Below are positions 37,646 through 46,947 of a DNA stretch of 64,000 nt, in pieces. Source of the stretch: Burkholderia sp. Nafp2/4-1b (GTDB taxonomy: Bacteria > Pseudomonadota > Gammaproteobacteria > Burkholderiales > Burkholderiaceae); contig NZ_ML058610.1 in assembly GCF_003635165.1 (NCBI RefSeq), positions 231,911-295,910 of the forward strand, written 5' to 3'. Positions within the stretch are counted from its first letter, which is position 1, and every line of letters starts with the position of its first letter. The position numbers were made by a program, and so were the translations under genes. The notes beneath the pieces are model-generated. The model was given only the letters and a program-made list of their open reading frames with translations, searched no databases and was not told where the DNA came from.

Positions 37646-39551
37646 GGCGGTCGTCGCGGGTCAGCATGCCGACGGCCCGCGCCTGCTCGCGGACGTCGGC
37701 GGCACCAACGCGCGCTTCGCGCTGGAAACCGGCCCGGGCGAGATCACGCAGATCCGCGTGTATCCCGGCGCCGACTATCCGACGATCACCGACGCGATCC
37801 GCAAGTATCTGAAGGACGTGAAGATCAGCCGCGTGAACCACGCGGCGATCGCGATCGCGAACCCGGTCGACGGCGACCAGGTCACGATGACCAATCACGA
37901 CTGGAGCTTCTCGATCGAGGCGACGCGCCGCGCGCTCGGCTTCGACACGCTGCTCGTCGTCAACGACTTCACCGCGCTCGCGATGGCGCTGCCCGGCCTG
38001 ACCGACGCGCAGCGCGTGCAGGTCGGCGGCGGCGCGCGCCGCCAGAACAGCGTGATCGGGCTGCTCGGGCCCGGCACCGGGCTCGGCGTGTCCGGCCTGA
38101 TTCCGGCCGACGACCGCTGGATCGCGCTCGGCAGCGAAGGCGGTCACGCGTCGTTCGCGCCGCAGGACGAGCGCGAGGATCTCGTGCTGCAGTACGCGCG
38201 CAAGAAGTTTCCGCACGTGTCGTTCGAACGCGTGTGCGCGGGCCCCGGCATGGAGATCATCTATCGCGCGCTCGCCGCGCGCGACAAGAAGCGCGTCGCC
38301 GCGACCGTCGACACGGTCGAGATCGTCGAGCGCGCGCATGCGGGCGATGCGCTCGCGCTCGAGACGGTCGAATGCTTCTGCGGCATCCTCGGTTCGTTCG
38401 CAGGCAGCGTCGCGCTGACGCTCGGCGCGCTCGGCGGCGTCTACATCGGCGGCGGTGTCGCGCTGAAGCTCGGCGAACTGTTCACGCGCTCGTCGTTCCG
38501 CGCGCGCTTCGAGGCGAAGGGCCGCTTCGCGCACTATCTCGAGAACATCCCGACCTACCTGATTACCGCCGAATATCCGGCGTTCCTCGGCGTGTCGGCG
38601 ATTCTCGCGGAGCAGCTGTCGAACCGCTCGGGCGGTGCGTCGTCGGCCGTGTTCGAGCGGATCCGCCAGATGCGCGACGCGCTGACGCCGGCCGAGCGCC
38701 GCGTCGCCGATCTCGCGCTGAACCATCCGCGCTCGATCATCAACGACCCGATCGTCGACATCGCGCGCAAGGCGGACGTGAGCCAGCCGACGGTGATCCG
38801 CTTCTGCCGCTCGCTCGGCTGCCAGGGGCTGTCGGACTTCAAGCTGAAGCTCGCGACCGGCCTCACCGGCACGATCCCGATGAGCCACAGCCAGGTGCAT
38901 CTCGGCGACACGGCCACCGACTTCGGCGCGAAGGTGCTCGACAACACGGTGTCCGCGATCCTGCAGCTGCGCGAGCACCTGAACTTCGAGCATGTCGAGA
39001 ACGCGATCGAGATCCTGAACGGCGCGCGCCGCATCGAGTTCTACGGGCTCGGCAACTCGAACATCGTCGCGCAGGATGCGCACTACAAGTTCTTCCGCTT
39101 CGGGATTCCGACGATCGCGTACGGCGACCTGTACATGCAGGCCGCGTCGGCCGCGCTGCTCGGCAAGGGCGACGTGATCGTCGCGGTGTCGAAGTCGGGA
39201 CGCGCGCCCGAGCTGCTGCGCGTGCTGGATGTCGCGATGCAGGCCGGTGCGAAGGTGATTGCGATCACGTCGAGCAACACGCCGCTCGCGAAGCGCGCGA
39301 CCGTCGCGCTCGAGACCGATCACATCGAGATGCGCGAATCGCAGCTGTCGATGATCTCGCGGGTCCTGCATCTGCTGATGATCGACGTCCTCGCGGTCGG
39401 CGTCGCGATCCGTCGCGCATCGACCAACGGCGAATTGCCGGAGGCCGTCGCGCAGGCGCGCGCGCGGGCGAGCGACGACGAAACGGCCGACGTGCTCGAC
39501 TGGCTGAGCCACGGCGCATCGCCGGCGGCGAAGGACGTCGCGCGGGACTGA
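37623..39551 (+). CDS. glk: Glucokinase fused to HexR-type (RpiR family) transcription regulator
   Basis: 642 residues, two proteins in one. Residues about 20-340 are glucokinase: ATP motif LLADVGGTNARFALE, VVNDFTALAM, LGPGTGLGVSGLIP and GSEGGHASFAP. Residues about 345-620 are an RpiR regulator: helix-turn-helix VDIARKADVSQPTVIRFCRS (about 378-397) and a sugar-phosphate-binding SIS domain (VIVAVSKSGRAPELL). It phosphorylates glucose and probably represses zwf by binding the palindrome at 35324-35342. The fusion is common in Burkholderia annotation; in Pseudomonas glk and hexR are separate genes. Confidence 0.95.
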   Translation: MSTGAQSKAVVAGQHADGPRLLADVGGTNARFALETGPGEITQIRVYPGADYPTITDAIRKYLKDVKISRVNHAAIAIANPVDGDQVTMTNHDWSFSIEATRRALGFDTLLVVNDFTALAMALPGLTDAQRVQVGGGARRQNSVIGLLGPGTGLGVSGLIPADDRWIALGSEGGHASFAPQDEREDLVLQYARKKFPHVSFERVCAGPGMEIIYRALAARDKKRVAATVDTVEIVERAHAGDALALETVECFCGILGSFAGSVALTLGALGGVYIGGGVALKLGELFTRSSFRARFEAKGRFAHYLENIPTYLITAEYPAFLGVSAILAEQLSNRSGGASSAVFERIRQMRDALTPAERRVADLALNHPRSIINDPIVDIARKADVSQPTVIRFCRSLGCQGLSDFKLKLATGLTGTIPMSHSQVHLGDTATDFGAKVLDNTVSAILQLREHLNFEHVENAIEILNGARRIEFYGLGNSNIVAQDAHYKFFRFGIPTIAYGDLYMQAASAALLGKGDVIVAVSKSGRAPELLRVLDVAMQAGAKVIAITSSNTPLAKRATVALETDHIEMRESQLSMISRVLHLLMIDVLAVGVAIRRASTNGELPEAVAQARARASDDETADVLDWLSHGASPAAKDVARD

Positions 39552-39599
39552 CGCGCGACGCGGCTCGGATCGCGGGTTGCCGCTTTCCCGCGCCCGCCC

Positions 39600-39649
39600 G
39601 AAAAAAACGCCACCGCGCGCTGCTCTGCGCCGGTGGCGTTTTTCTTTTT
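39600..39649. terminator. Bidirectional terminator between glk/hexR and the Bcr/CflA gene
   Basis: acgccaccg (39607-39615) pairs with cggtggcgt (39631-39639), with an A-run on the left and a T-run on the right, so it serves both convergent genes. Confidence 0.85.
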
Positions 39650-39663
39650 GCGGCGGCCGCGGT

Positions 39664-40881
39664 TCAGGCGCCCGCTTTCACCGGCCGGCCGTGCCAGCGC
39701 AGCACGAGATAACGTCCGGCGAAAACCAGCACGCCGCAGACACCGATCGTCACGCCCATCGCGAACGGCGTGCCATCGGCGAGTGCGCCGATCGCGACGC
39801 TGGCGAGCGCGCCGAGCGCGAGCTGCATCGCGCCGAACACGGCCGCCGATGCGCCGGCGTTGTGCGGATAACGATGCATCAGGTCGGTCGTGCAGTTAGC
39901 GGACAGGATCCCGACCACGCCGACCACGAAGAACAGGCACACGACGATCGACCACAGCCCGCCCCACCCCGTCAGCGCGACGAGCGCAACCGCGAGCGAC
40001 GCGATGCCGCTCACGAGCGACGCGGCCGCGATGAGGCGCAGCGAGCCGAGCCGTCCGACGAGCCGCGTGTTGGTGAAGTTGCCGATCATGATCCCGACGA
40101 CGTTCAGCCCGAACAGCAGCCCGTAGTGCTGCGGCGACACGTGGAAATACTCGATGTACACGAACGGCGTCGCCGTGATGTACGAGAACATCGACGCGAA
40201 CGCCATCCCGCCGCACAGCATGTGCCCCCACGCGACCGGATCCGACAGGATGCGCCCGTACGACGCGAACGACGCGAGCACGGCCGCGCTCTTGCGCCGC
40301 TCCTTCGGCCAGGTTTCGGGTACGCGCAGGTACGCGGTTGCCGCGCACAACGCGCCGAACGCGGCCAGCACGACGAACACGCCGCGCCAGCCGGCGAAGC
40401 GCAGGATCTGGCCGCCGATCAACGGCGCGAGCAGCGGCCCGACCGCGGTGACGATCGCGACCATCGACAGCACCTTCGCCGCGTCGGTCGGCTCATGCGC
40501 GTCGCGCGCGATCGCGCGGGCGAGCACCGACGCGGCGCCTGCGCCGAGCGCCTGCAGGAAGCGCACGAGGATCAGCATGTCGATCGAGCCCGACACGAAG
40601 CAGCCGATGCTCGCGAGCGTGAACAGCGCGATGCCGCCGAGCAGCACCGGGCGGCGGCCCCACGTGTCGGACAGCGGGCCGTACAGCAGCATGCCGATCG
40701 AGAAGCCGGCCATGAAGCTCGTCAGCGTGCGCTGCGCGGCGCCGGGGCTCACGGAGAAGCCGGCGGCGATCGACGGCAGGCTCGGCAGGTACATGTCGGT
40801 GGCGATCGGCCCGCAGGCGGCGAGCGCGCCGAGCAACAGGATCAGCCGGGCATCGGGCCGGCGCCGGACGACGTGGGACAT
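39664..40881 (-). CDS. MFS drug resistance transporter, Bcr/CflA family
   Basis: 405 residues, about 12 membrane segments. The N-terminal segment ATDMYLPSLPSIAAGF and the loop LYGPLSDTWGRRPVLLGG mark the Bcr/CflA branch of proton-driven exporters (bicyclomycin, chloramphenicol or sulfonamide in relatives). The real substrate is unknown. The ATG at 40881 begins just before the first helix; its RBS is weak, and an upstream in-frame extension (to 41028) lacks membrane character. Monocistronic. Confidence 0.9.
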   Translation of the reverse strand: MSHVVRRRPDARLILLLGALAACGPIATDMYLPSLPSIAAGFSVSPGAAQRTLTSFMAGFSIGMLLYGPLSDTWGRRPVLLGGIALFTLASIGCFVSGSIDMLILVRFLQALGAGAASVLARAIARDAHEPTDAAKVLSMVAIVTAVGPLLAPLIGGQILRFAGWRGVFVVLAAFGALCAATAYLRVPETWPKERRKSAAVLASFASYGRILSDPVAWGHMLCGGMAFASMFSYITATPFVYIEYFHVSPQHYGLLFGLNVVGIMIGNFTNTRLVGRLGSLRLIAAASLVSGIASLAVALVALTGWGGLWSIVVCLFFVVGVVGILSANCTTDLMHRYPHNAGASAAVFGAMQLALGALASVAIGALADGTPFAMGVTIGVCGVLVFAGRYLVLRWHGRPVKAGA

Positions 40882-41149
40882 GGGTATCCGGAATGGGAGC
40901 CCGCGCGCATCGCGGCGCGCGTGGCGGTGAAGACGGGAGGCGGCGCCGCGAGCGGCGCGTTCAAGCCCATGATTGTACGCGCAACTTTTTCGCGCGCTTC
41001 GGCGCGCCGCCCGCCGTGTGCGGTGCACGGAGGCAACATGTCCGCGCAGCCGGCGTTGCGGACGCGTTCGCGCGAGGCGGCGCGCGGATTCGATTAAGCT
41101 TGCGGCTCGCCGCTTCTCTTGTCAGACCAATCGACGCACGACCGAACCG

Positions 41150-41602
41150 ATGACCGCCTTCCTGCTGATCTGGAGCCCCAAGAAATGGCCGTGGCCCGAG
41201 CTGCCCGACGTCGCCGCGCGCGTGAAGGCCGGCGAAGCCGTGCATGACGTCTGGGGCTGCGGCTTCGCACGCGGCATCCTGCCGGGCGACCGCGTGTTCC
41301 TGCACCGCGTCGCGAAGGAGCCGAAGGGCGTGTTCGGTTCGGGCTACGTGACGCGCGCACCCTATGAAGTGCCGGATCCGGCGACCAAACGCGGCTACCG
41401 GCTGTGCATCGACTTCGTCTACGACTGGCTGGTCGACGCGCATCAGGACGTCGTGATCCCGCGCGACGCGCTGCGCGTGCATCCTTACTCGGTGCAGACC
41501 TGGGATGCGCAGAGCTCCGGCACGACGATCAAGCCGATGGTCGAAGGCCCGCTCGAAAAGCGCTGGGCCGAGCTGACCGGCAAGCGCAAGCCGCCGCGAT
41601 AA
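41150..41602 (+). CDS. PUA/EVE-like domain hypothetical protein
   Basis: 150 residues. MTAFLLIWSPKKWPWPELPD followed by GDRVFLHRVAKEPKGVFGSGYV and a C-terminal PLEKRWAELTGKR resembles the EVE/PUA-like fold that binds modified nucleotides, often in restriction contexts. No nuclease or methylase is adjacent, so a stand-alone RNA- or DNA-binding role is only a possibility. The ATG at 41150 is the natural start; an upstream extension is low-complexity. Confidence 0.7.
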   Translation: MTAFLLIWSPKKWPWPELPDVAARVKAGEAVHDVWGCGFARGILPGDRVFLHRVAKEPKGVFGSGYVTRAPYEVPDPATKRGYRLCIDFVYDWLVDAHQDVVIPRDALRVHPYSVQTWDAQSSGTTIKPMVEGPLEKRWAELTGKRKPPR

Positions 41603-41775
41603 CCGGGGCGGATCCGGCGCGCCCGCGGCGGCCCCCGTGCCGCCACGCGCCCAAACGCCGCGGAACCGGTCGCGGGCCCGTCGGGCGCGTCTCTTGTACA
41701 ATCGGACGATCGTTCCGCCCACGCGCCGCGGCCCGTGCACAGGTCGCCCGCGCCGCTCTCTCGCAGGTTTCGCAC

Positions 41776-43059
41776 ATGTCCAACAATCAGATCCTCTTCG
41801 AACGCGCCCAGAAGACCATTCCGGGCGGCGTCAACTCGCCGGTCCGCGCGTTCCGCTCCGTCGGCGGCACGCCGCGCTTCGTGTCGCGCGCGCAAGGCCC
41901 GTACTTCTGGGATGCCGACGGCAAGCAATACATCGACTACATCGGCTCGTGGGGCCCGATGATCGTCGGCCATGTCCATCCGGAAGTGCTGTCGGCCGTG
42001 CAGAACGTGCTCGCAGACGGCTTCTCGTTCGGCGCGCCGACCGAGGCGGAAATCGAGATCGCCGAGGAAATCTGCAAGCTCGTGCCGTCGATCGAACAGG
42101 TGCGGATGGTATCGAGCGGCACCGAGGCCACGATGAGTGCGCTGCGTCTCGCACGCGGCTTCACCGGCCGCAGCCGCATCGTCAAGTTCGAGGGCTGCTA
42201 CCACGGCCACGCGGACAGCCTGCTGGTCAAGGCCGGCTCGGGCCTGCTGACGTTCGGCAACCCGACGTCGGCCGGCGTGCCCGCCGACATCGCGAAGCAC
42301 ACGACCGTCCTCGAATACAACAACGTCGCCGCGCTCGAAGAAGCGTTCGGCGCGTTCGGCGACGAGATCGCCGCGGTGATCGTCGAGCCCGTCGCGGGCA
42401 ACATGAACCTCGTGCGCGGCACGCCGGAATTCCTGAATGCGCTGCGCGCGCTGTGCACGAAGCACGGCGCCGTGCTGATCTTCGACGAAGTGATGTGCGG
42501 TTTCCGCGTCGCGCTCGGCGGCGCGCAGGCGCATTACGGGATCGCGGCCGACCTCACCTGCCTCGGCAAGGTGATCGGCGGCGGGATGCCGGCTGCCGCG
42601 TTCGGCGGCCGCCGCGACATCATGGGCCACCTCGCGCCGCTCGGCGGCGTGTACCAGGCCGGCACGCTGTCGGGCAACCCGATCGCGGTCGCCGCGGGCC
42701 TGAAGACGCTGCAGCTGATCCAGGCGCCCGGCTTCTACGACGCGCTCACCGCGCAGACGAAGCGCCTCGCCGACGGCCTCGCGGCCGAAGCGCGCGCGGC
42801 CGGCGTGCCGTTCGCGGCCGACTCGATCGGCGCGATGTTCGGCCTCTACTTCGCCGAGCGCGTGCCGACCAGCTTCGCGGAAGTGACGAAGAGCGACATC
42901 GAGCGCTTCAACCGCTTCTTCCATCTGATGCTCGACGAAGGCGTGTACTTCGCGCCGTCCGCGTACGAGGCCGGCTTCGTGTCGAGCACGCACGACGACG
43001 CGGTGATCGACGCGACGCTCGCGGCCGCCCGCCGCGCGTTCGCGGCGCTGGCCGCCTGA
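41776..43059 (+). CDS. hemL: Glutamate-1-semialdehyde 2,1-aminomutase
   Basis: 427 residues. PLP enzyme converting glutamate-1-semialdehyde to 5-aminolevulinate in the C5 route of haem synthesis. Typical segments: KTIPGGVNSPVRAFRSVGG, SSGTEATMSALRLARG, FEGCYHGHADSLLVKAGSG, the PLP-binding Lys in CLGKVIGGGMPAAAFGG (about 265), and GTLSGNPIAVAAGL. The start at 41776 begins MSNNQILFERAQ; the frame is open further upstream without homology. Precedes ribD by 15 bases. Confidence 0.95.
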   Translation: MSNNQILFERAQKTIPGGVNSPVRAFRSVGGTPRFVSRAQGPYFWDADGKQYIDYIGSWGPMIVGHVHPEVLSAVQNVLADGFSFGAPTEAEIEIAEEICKLVPSIEQVRMVSSGTEATMSALRLARGFTGRSRIVKFEGCYHGHADSLLVKAGSGLLTFGNPTSAGVPADIAKHTTVLEYNNVAALEEAFGAFGDEIAAVIVEPVAGNMNLVRGTPEFLNALRALCTKHGAVLIFDEVMCGFRVALGGAQAHYGIAADLTCLGKVIGGGMPAAAFGGRRDIMGHLAPLGGVYQAGTLSGNPIAVAAGLKTLQLIQAPGFYDALTAQTKRLADGLAAEARAAGVPFAADSIGAMFGLYFAERVPTSFAEVTKSDIERFNRFFHLMLDEGVYFAPSAYEAGFVSSTHDDAVIDATLAAARRAFAALAA

Positions 43060-43074
43060 CCCGGGTCCGCGCGC

Positions 43075-44196
43075 ATGTTCTCGGATACCGATTTCGCCCA
43101 CATGCAGCGCGCGCTCGCGCTCGCGGCGCGCGGCATGTATACGACCGCGCCGAACCCGCGCGTCGGCTGCGTGATCGTCAAGGACGGCCACGTGATCGGC
43201 GAAGGCTTCACGCAGCCGGCCGGCCAGGACCACGCGGAAGTGCAGGCGCTGAAGGACGCGCGTGCGCGCGGCCATGACGTCGCCGGTTCCACCGTGTACG
43301 TGACGCTCGAGCCGTGCAGCCACTTCGGCCGCACGCCGCCGTGCGCGAATGCGCTGATCGACGCGCGCGTCGCGAAGGTCGTCGCGGCGATGGAAGACCC
43401 GAATCCGCAGGTATCGGGCCGCGGCCTCGGGATGCTGCGCGACGCCGGCATCGACGTGCGCTGCGGACTGCTCGCGAACGAAGCGGGCGAACTGAACATC
43501 GGCTTCGTGTCGCGGATGACGCGCGGCCGCCCGTGGGTGCGGATGAAGACGGCCGCGTCGCTCGATGCGCGCACCGCGCTGCCGTCCGGCGAAAGCCAGT
43601 GGATCACCGGCGAGGCCGCGCGTCTCGACGGCCACGCGTGGCGCGCGCGCGCATGCGCGATCCTCACCGGCATCGGCACCGTGCGCGAGGACAACCCGCT
43701 GCTGACCGTGCGCGGCATCGACACGCCGCGCCAGCCGCAGCGCGTGCTGGTCGACAGCCGTCTCGACCTGCCGCTCGATGCTCGCCTGCTCGAAGGCGCG
43801 CCGCTGCTGATCTTCTGCGGGCGGCTCGATGCCGGCGGCGAAGTGCGCGCGAACGTGCTGAAGTCGCGCGGCGCGGAAATCGTGCCGCTCGCGAATGCGC
43901 ACGGCAAGGTCGACCTGCCCGCGATGCTGGCGGCGCTCGGCGCACGCGGCGTCAACGAGCTGCACGTCGAGGCCGGTCACAAGCTGAACGGCTCGCTGCT
44001 GCGCGAGCGGTGCGTCGACGAGCTGCTGATCTATCTCGCGCCGAGCCTGCTCGGCAGCGACGCGGCCGGCATGTTCGACCTCGCCGCGCCGGCGAGCCTC
44101 GACGCGCGCACGCGCCTCACGTTCCGCAGCGTCGAGCGGATCGGCGACGATCTGCGGATCCTGGCGCGCGTCGCGGCGCCGGCCGCCTCCTACTGA
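43075..44196 (+). CDS. ribD: Bifunctional riboflavin biosynthesis deaminase/reductase RibD
   Basis: 373 residues. The N-terminal zinc deaminase has H53-A-E55 and C81..C90 (PCSHFGRTPPC); the C-terminal NADPH reductase starts at about residue 150 (RPWVRMKTAASLDARTALPS). It performs the second and third steps of riboflavin synthesis from GTP. Starts 15 bases after hemL, followed by ribE with a 20-base gap. Confidence 0.95.
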   Translation: MFSDTDFAHMQRALALAARGMYTTAPNPRVGCVIVKDGHVIGEGFTQPAGQDHAEVQALKDARARGHDVAGSTVYVTLEPCSHFGRTPPCANALIDARVAKVVAAMEDPNPQVSGRGLGMLRDAGIDVRCGLLANEAGELNIGFVSRMTRGRPWVRMKTAASLDARTALPSGESQWITGEAARLDGHAWRARACAILTGIGTVREDNPLLTVRGIDTPRQPQRVLVDSRLDLPLDARLLEGAPLLIFCGRLDAGGEVRANVLKSRGAEIVPLANAHGKVDLPAMLAALGARGVNELHVEAGHKLNGSLLRERCVDELLIYLAPSLLGSDAAGMFDLAAPASLDARTRLTFRSVERIGDDLRILARVAAPAASY

Positions 44197-44216
44197 AACC
44201 GAACGGAGCCGTCACG

Positions 44217-44846
44217 ATGTTTACCGGAATTGTCGCGGCCGTCGGCCGCATCGAATCGATCGCGCCGCTCGGCGCGTCGCCCGACGCGGGCGTGCGGCTG
44301 ACCGTGCGCGCGGGCGGGCTCGACCTCGCCGACGTCGCGCTTGGCGACAGCATCGCGATCCAGGGCGCGTGCATGACGGTCATCGAAAAGACCGACACCG
44401 GCTTCGACGTCGACGTGTCGCGCGAAAGCCTGAACCGCACGGTCGGCCTCGCGCAGCCCGGCGAAGTGAACCTCGAGAAGGCGCTGCGCGCGCACGACCG
44501 CCTCGGCGGGCACATCGTGTCGGGCCACGTCGACGGCCTCGGCACCGTCACGCGCTTCGCACCGGTCGGCGAATCGCACGAGCTGCGGATCGTCGCGCCG
44601 CGCGAGCTCGGCCGCTATCTCGCGTACAAGGGCTCGATCACCGTCAACGGCGTGAGCCTGACCGTCAATTCCGTCGACGATCGTGCGGACGGCTGCGAAT
44701 TCTCGATCAACCTGATCCCGCATACGGTCGAGGTCACGACGCTGCGTCACGTGAAGGCCGGCGACAAGGTGAACCTCGAGATCGACATGATCGCGCGGTA
44801 TGTCGAGCGGATGATGTCGGCCTCGCAAGGCGTGCACCAGGACTGA
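44217..44846 (+). CDS. ribE: Riboflavin synthase alpha chain
   Basis: 209 residues. Dismutates two 6,7-dimethyl-8-ribityllumazines into riboflavin. Two lumazine-binding repeats: the first starts MFTGIVAAVGRIESI and the second follows GGHIVSGHVDGLGTV; NGVSLTVNSVDD is conserved. The ATG at 44217 is preceded by acggag. It sits between ribD and a DUF1993 gene inside the riboflavin cluster. Confidence 0.95.
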   Translation: MFTGIVAAVGRIESIAPLGASPDAGVRLTVRAGGLDLADVALGDSIAIQGACMTVIEKTDTGFDVDVSRESLNRTVGLAQPGEVNLEKALRAHDRLGGHIVSGHVDGLGTVTRFAPVGESHELRIVAPRELGRYLAYKGSITVNGVSLTVNSVDDRADGCEFSINLIPHTVEVTTLRHVKAGDKVNLEIDMIARYVERMMSASQGVHQD

Positions 44847-45029
44847 CCGGACGGGCTGCGCTCCTCCACCGGGAAAGCCGGCCGCCGGTTCGGCCCGACA
44901 CCTGGCCGGATGGCCAACGACGCGCACGGGCCGGCGCGTCGCGCTAAGATGCAACGGCAGCGTTTTCGGCGCCGCATCGCACGGCGCGACCGATACCGGC
45001 TGCCCTCTTTTCCACCAGGAGTCGTCCCC

Positions 45030-45548
45030 ATGTCCATCTCGATGTACCAGGCTTCGCTGCCCGTCCTGATCCGCGGCCTCACCAACCTGCAGCACATCCT
45101 CGGCAAGGCGCAGGCGCACGCGGCCGAGAAGCAGATCGACCCGTCGGTGTTCATCGGCGCACGCCTCTATCCGGACATGCTGCCGCTCGTCCGCCAGGTC
45201 TACATCGCGACCGACACGGCCAAGGGCTGCGCCGCGCGGCTCGCGGGCGTCGACATCCCGAGCTATCCCGACGTCGAGCAGACCTTCGACGAACTGCATG
45301 CGCGCATCCAGAAGACGATCGACTACCTGAAGGGTTTCGACGCCGCGCAGATCGACGGCAGCGAGGCGCGCCAGGTCGTGTTGAAGATGCGCGTCGGCCC
45401 GATCGAGTTCACCGGCCAGTCGTACCTGCTGAACTTCGTGCTGCCCAACTTCTTCTTCCACGTGACGACCGCGTACGACATCCTGCGCCACAGTGGCGTC
45501 GAACTCGGCAAGCTCGACTACCTCGGCGGGCGCAACGAGCACGCGTGA
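45030..45548 (+). CDS. DUF1993 family protein
   Basis: 172 residues, starts MSISMYQASLPVLIRGLTNL and contains RLYPDMLPLVRQVYIATDTA and LPNFFFHVTTAYDILRHSGV, typical of DUF1993, a helical-bundle family related to DinB-like proteins. Function unknown. The ATG at 45030 follows ccaggag. It interrupts the riboflavin cluster (ribE upstream, ribBX downstream), but nothing in the sequence ties it to flavins. Confidence 0.82.
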   Translation: MSISMYQASLPVLIRGLTNLQHILGKAQAHAAEKQIDPSVFIGARLYPDMLPLVRQVYIATDTAKGCAARLAGVDIPSYPDVEQTFDELHARIQKTIDYLKGFDAAQIDGSEARQVVLKMRVGPIEFTGQSYLLNFVLPNFFFHVTTAYDILRHSGVELGKLDYLGGRNEHA

Positions 45549-45690
45549 CGAACACACGTAACGCAACGCCGCGCCCCGGCCGGCCTGCGGCTGCCCGTAT
45601 TCTTCGGGCCGGCGGCGGCGGCCCGGGCGGCCCCGCGCCGCAAGGCCGCCGCACCGCTTTCGGGCGCGCTCGGCGGTCGCCCGCAGCCCG

Positions 45691-45724
45691 CGCCAGCCGA
45701 AACGTAGTCCGGCTGGCGTAAAAT
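45691..45724 (+). promoter_or_regulatory. Promoter region of ribBX with inverted repeat
   Basis: A -10-like TAAAAT lies at 45719-45724. A perfect 8-bp inverted repeat cgccagcc (45691-45698) / ggctggcg (45711-45718) directly abuts it, where a -35/spacer operator would be. No good -35 hexamer is seen. The upstream leader does not show the FMN riboswitch core. Confidence 0.45.
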
Positions 45725-45751
45725 ACGCACTTTCCTCTTTCTCGCCCCCTT

Positions 45752-46894
45752 ATGACGCTCGCCTCCACGCTCGACATCATCGCGGAGTTGAAAGCCGGCC
45801 GGATGGTGATCCTGGTCGACGAAGAAGACCGCGAAAACGAAGGCGACCTCGTGATCGCCGCCGAATTCGTCACGCCGGAAGCGATCAACTTCATGGCCAA
45901 GTTCGGCCGCGGCCTGATTTGTCTGACGTTGACGCAGGAACGCTGCAAGCAGTTGCACCTGCCGCTGATGACCTACCGCAACGGCACGCAGTACGGCACG
46001 GCGTTCACGGTCAGCATCGAAGCGGCCGAAGGCGTGACGACCGGCATCTCGGCCGCCGACCGCGCGCACACGATCGCCACGGCGGTCGCGCACGACGTTC
46101 GCCCCGAGCACATCGTGCAGCCGGGCCATGTGTTCCCGATCATGGCGCAGCCGGGCGGCGTGCTGGTGCGCGCCGGCCACACCGAGGCCGGTTGCGATTT
46201 CACCGCGCTCGCGGGGCTCACGCCGGCCGCGGTGATCTGCGAGGTCATCAAGGACGACGGCACGATGGCGCGCCTGCCCGACCTGCTCGAGTTCGCGAAG
46301 GAACACGGCCTGAAGATCGGCACGATCGCCGATCTGATCCACTACCGCAGCCGCACCGAATCGATCATCGAGCGGATCGCCGAGCGCACGATGCAGACCG
46401 CGCACGGCACGTTCCGCGCGGTGCTGTACCGCGACCAGCCGAGCGGCTCGCCGCATATCGCGCTGGTGCGCGGCACGCCGTCGCCCGACGTCGACACGCC
46501 GGTGCGCGTGCATGAGCCGCTGTCGGTCCTCGACCTGCTCGAGACGGGCATCTCGACGCACTCGTGGACGCTCGACGCCGCGATGCGCGACATCGCGGAG
46601 CGCGACCTCGGCGTGATCGTGCTGCTCAACTGCGGCGACACGAAGGAACATCTGATCGACGTCTTCAAGGCGTTCGACGAGGAAGAAAGGGCCGCTGCGC
46701 TGAAGCGCCGGCCGGTCGATTTCAAGACGTTCGGCATCGGCGCGCAGATCCTGCGCGATGTCGGCGTCGCCAGGATGCAGGTGCTGTCGAATCCGCGCAA
46801 GCTGGGCAGCATGTCCGGCTACGGCCTCGAGGTCACGGGCTTCATTCCGATGCCCGGCGAAGAAGCCAAGTCCTGCCCGGCGTCCAACGCGTAA
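45752..46894 (+). CDS. ribBX: RibBX: DHBP synthase with degenerate GTP cyclohydrolase II domain
   Basis: 380 residues. The N-terminal half is an intact 3,4-dihydroxy-2-butanone 4-phosphate synthase (DEEDRENEGDLV at 23-34; HTEAGCDFTALAGL). The C-terminal half aligns with GTP cyclohydrolase II but lacks the zinc site (usually C-x10-CxC before LDAAMR; here HEPLSVLDLLETGISTHSWT) and the catalytic RQEGRGIGL loop (here NCGDTKEHLI). This fits the RibBX variant described in proteobacteria, in which the second domain is inactive as a cyclohydrolase. A true RibA must be encoded elsewhere. Confidence 0.9.
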   Translation: MTLASTLDIIAELKAGRMVILVDEEDRENEGDLVIAAEFVTPEAINFMAKFGRGLICLTLTQERCKQLHLPLMTYRNGTQYGTAFTVSIEAAEGVTTGISAADRAHTIATAVAHDVRPEHIVQPGHVFPIMAQPGGVLVRAGHTEAGCDFTALAGLTPAAVICEVIKDDGTMARLPDLLEFAKEHGLKIGTIADLIHYRSRTESIIERIAERTMQTAHGTFRAVLYRDQPSGSPHIALVRGTPSPDVDTPVRVHEPLSVLDLLETGISTHSWTLDAAMRDIAERDLGVIVLLNCGDTKEHLIDVFKAFDEEERAAALKRRPVDFKTFGIGAQILRDVGVARMQVLSNPRKLGSMSGYGLEVTGFIPMPGEEAKSCPASNA

Positions 46895-46947
46895 CCCGCC
46901 ACGGCGCTTTCGCCCTATAACCGTTCATCCACACCACGGACCAGATC

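Noticed and set aside
45549..45751. Possible FMN riboswitch upstream of ribBX
   Set aside because: A short tcttcggg stretch recalls the motif, but the rest of the conserved core is not recognisable. An RF00050 scan would settle it.
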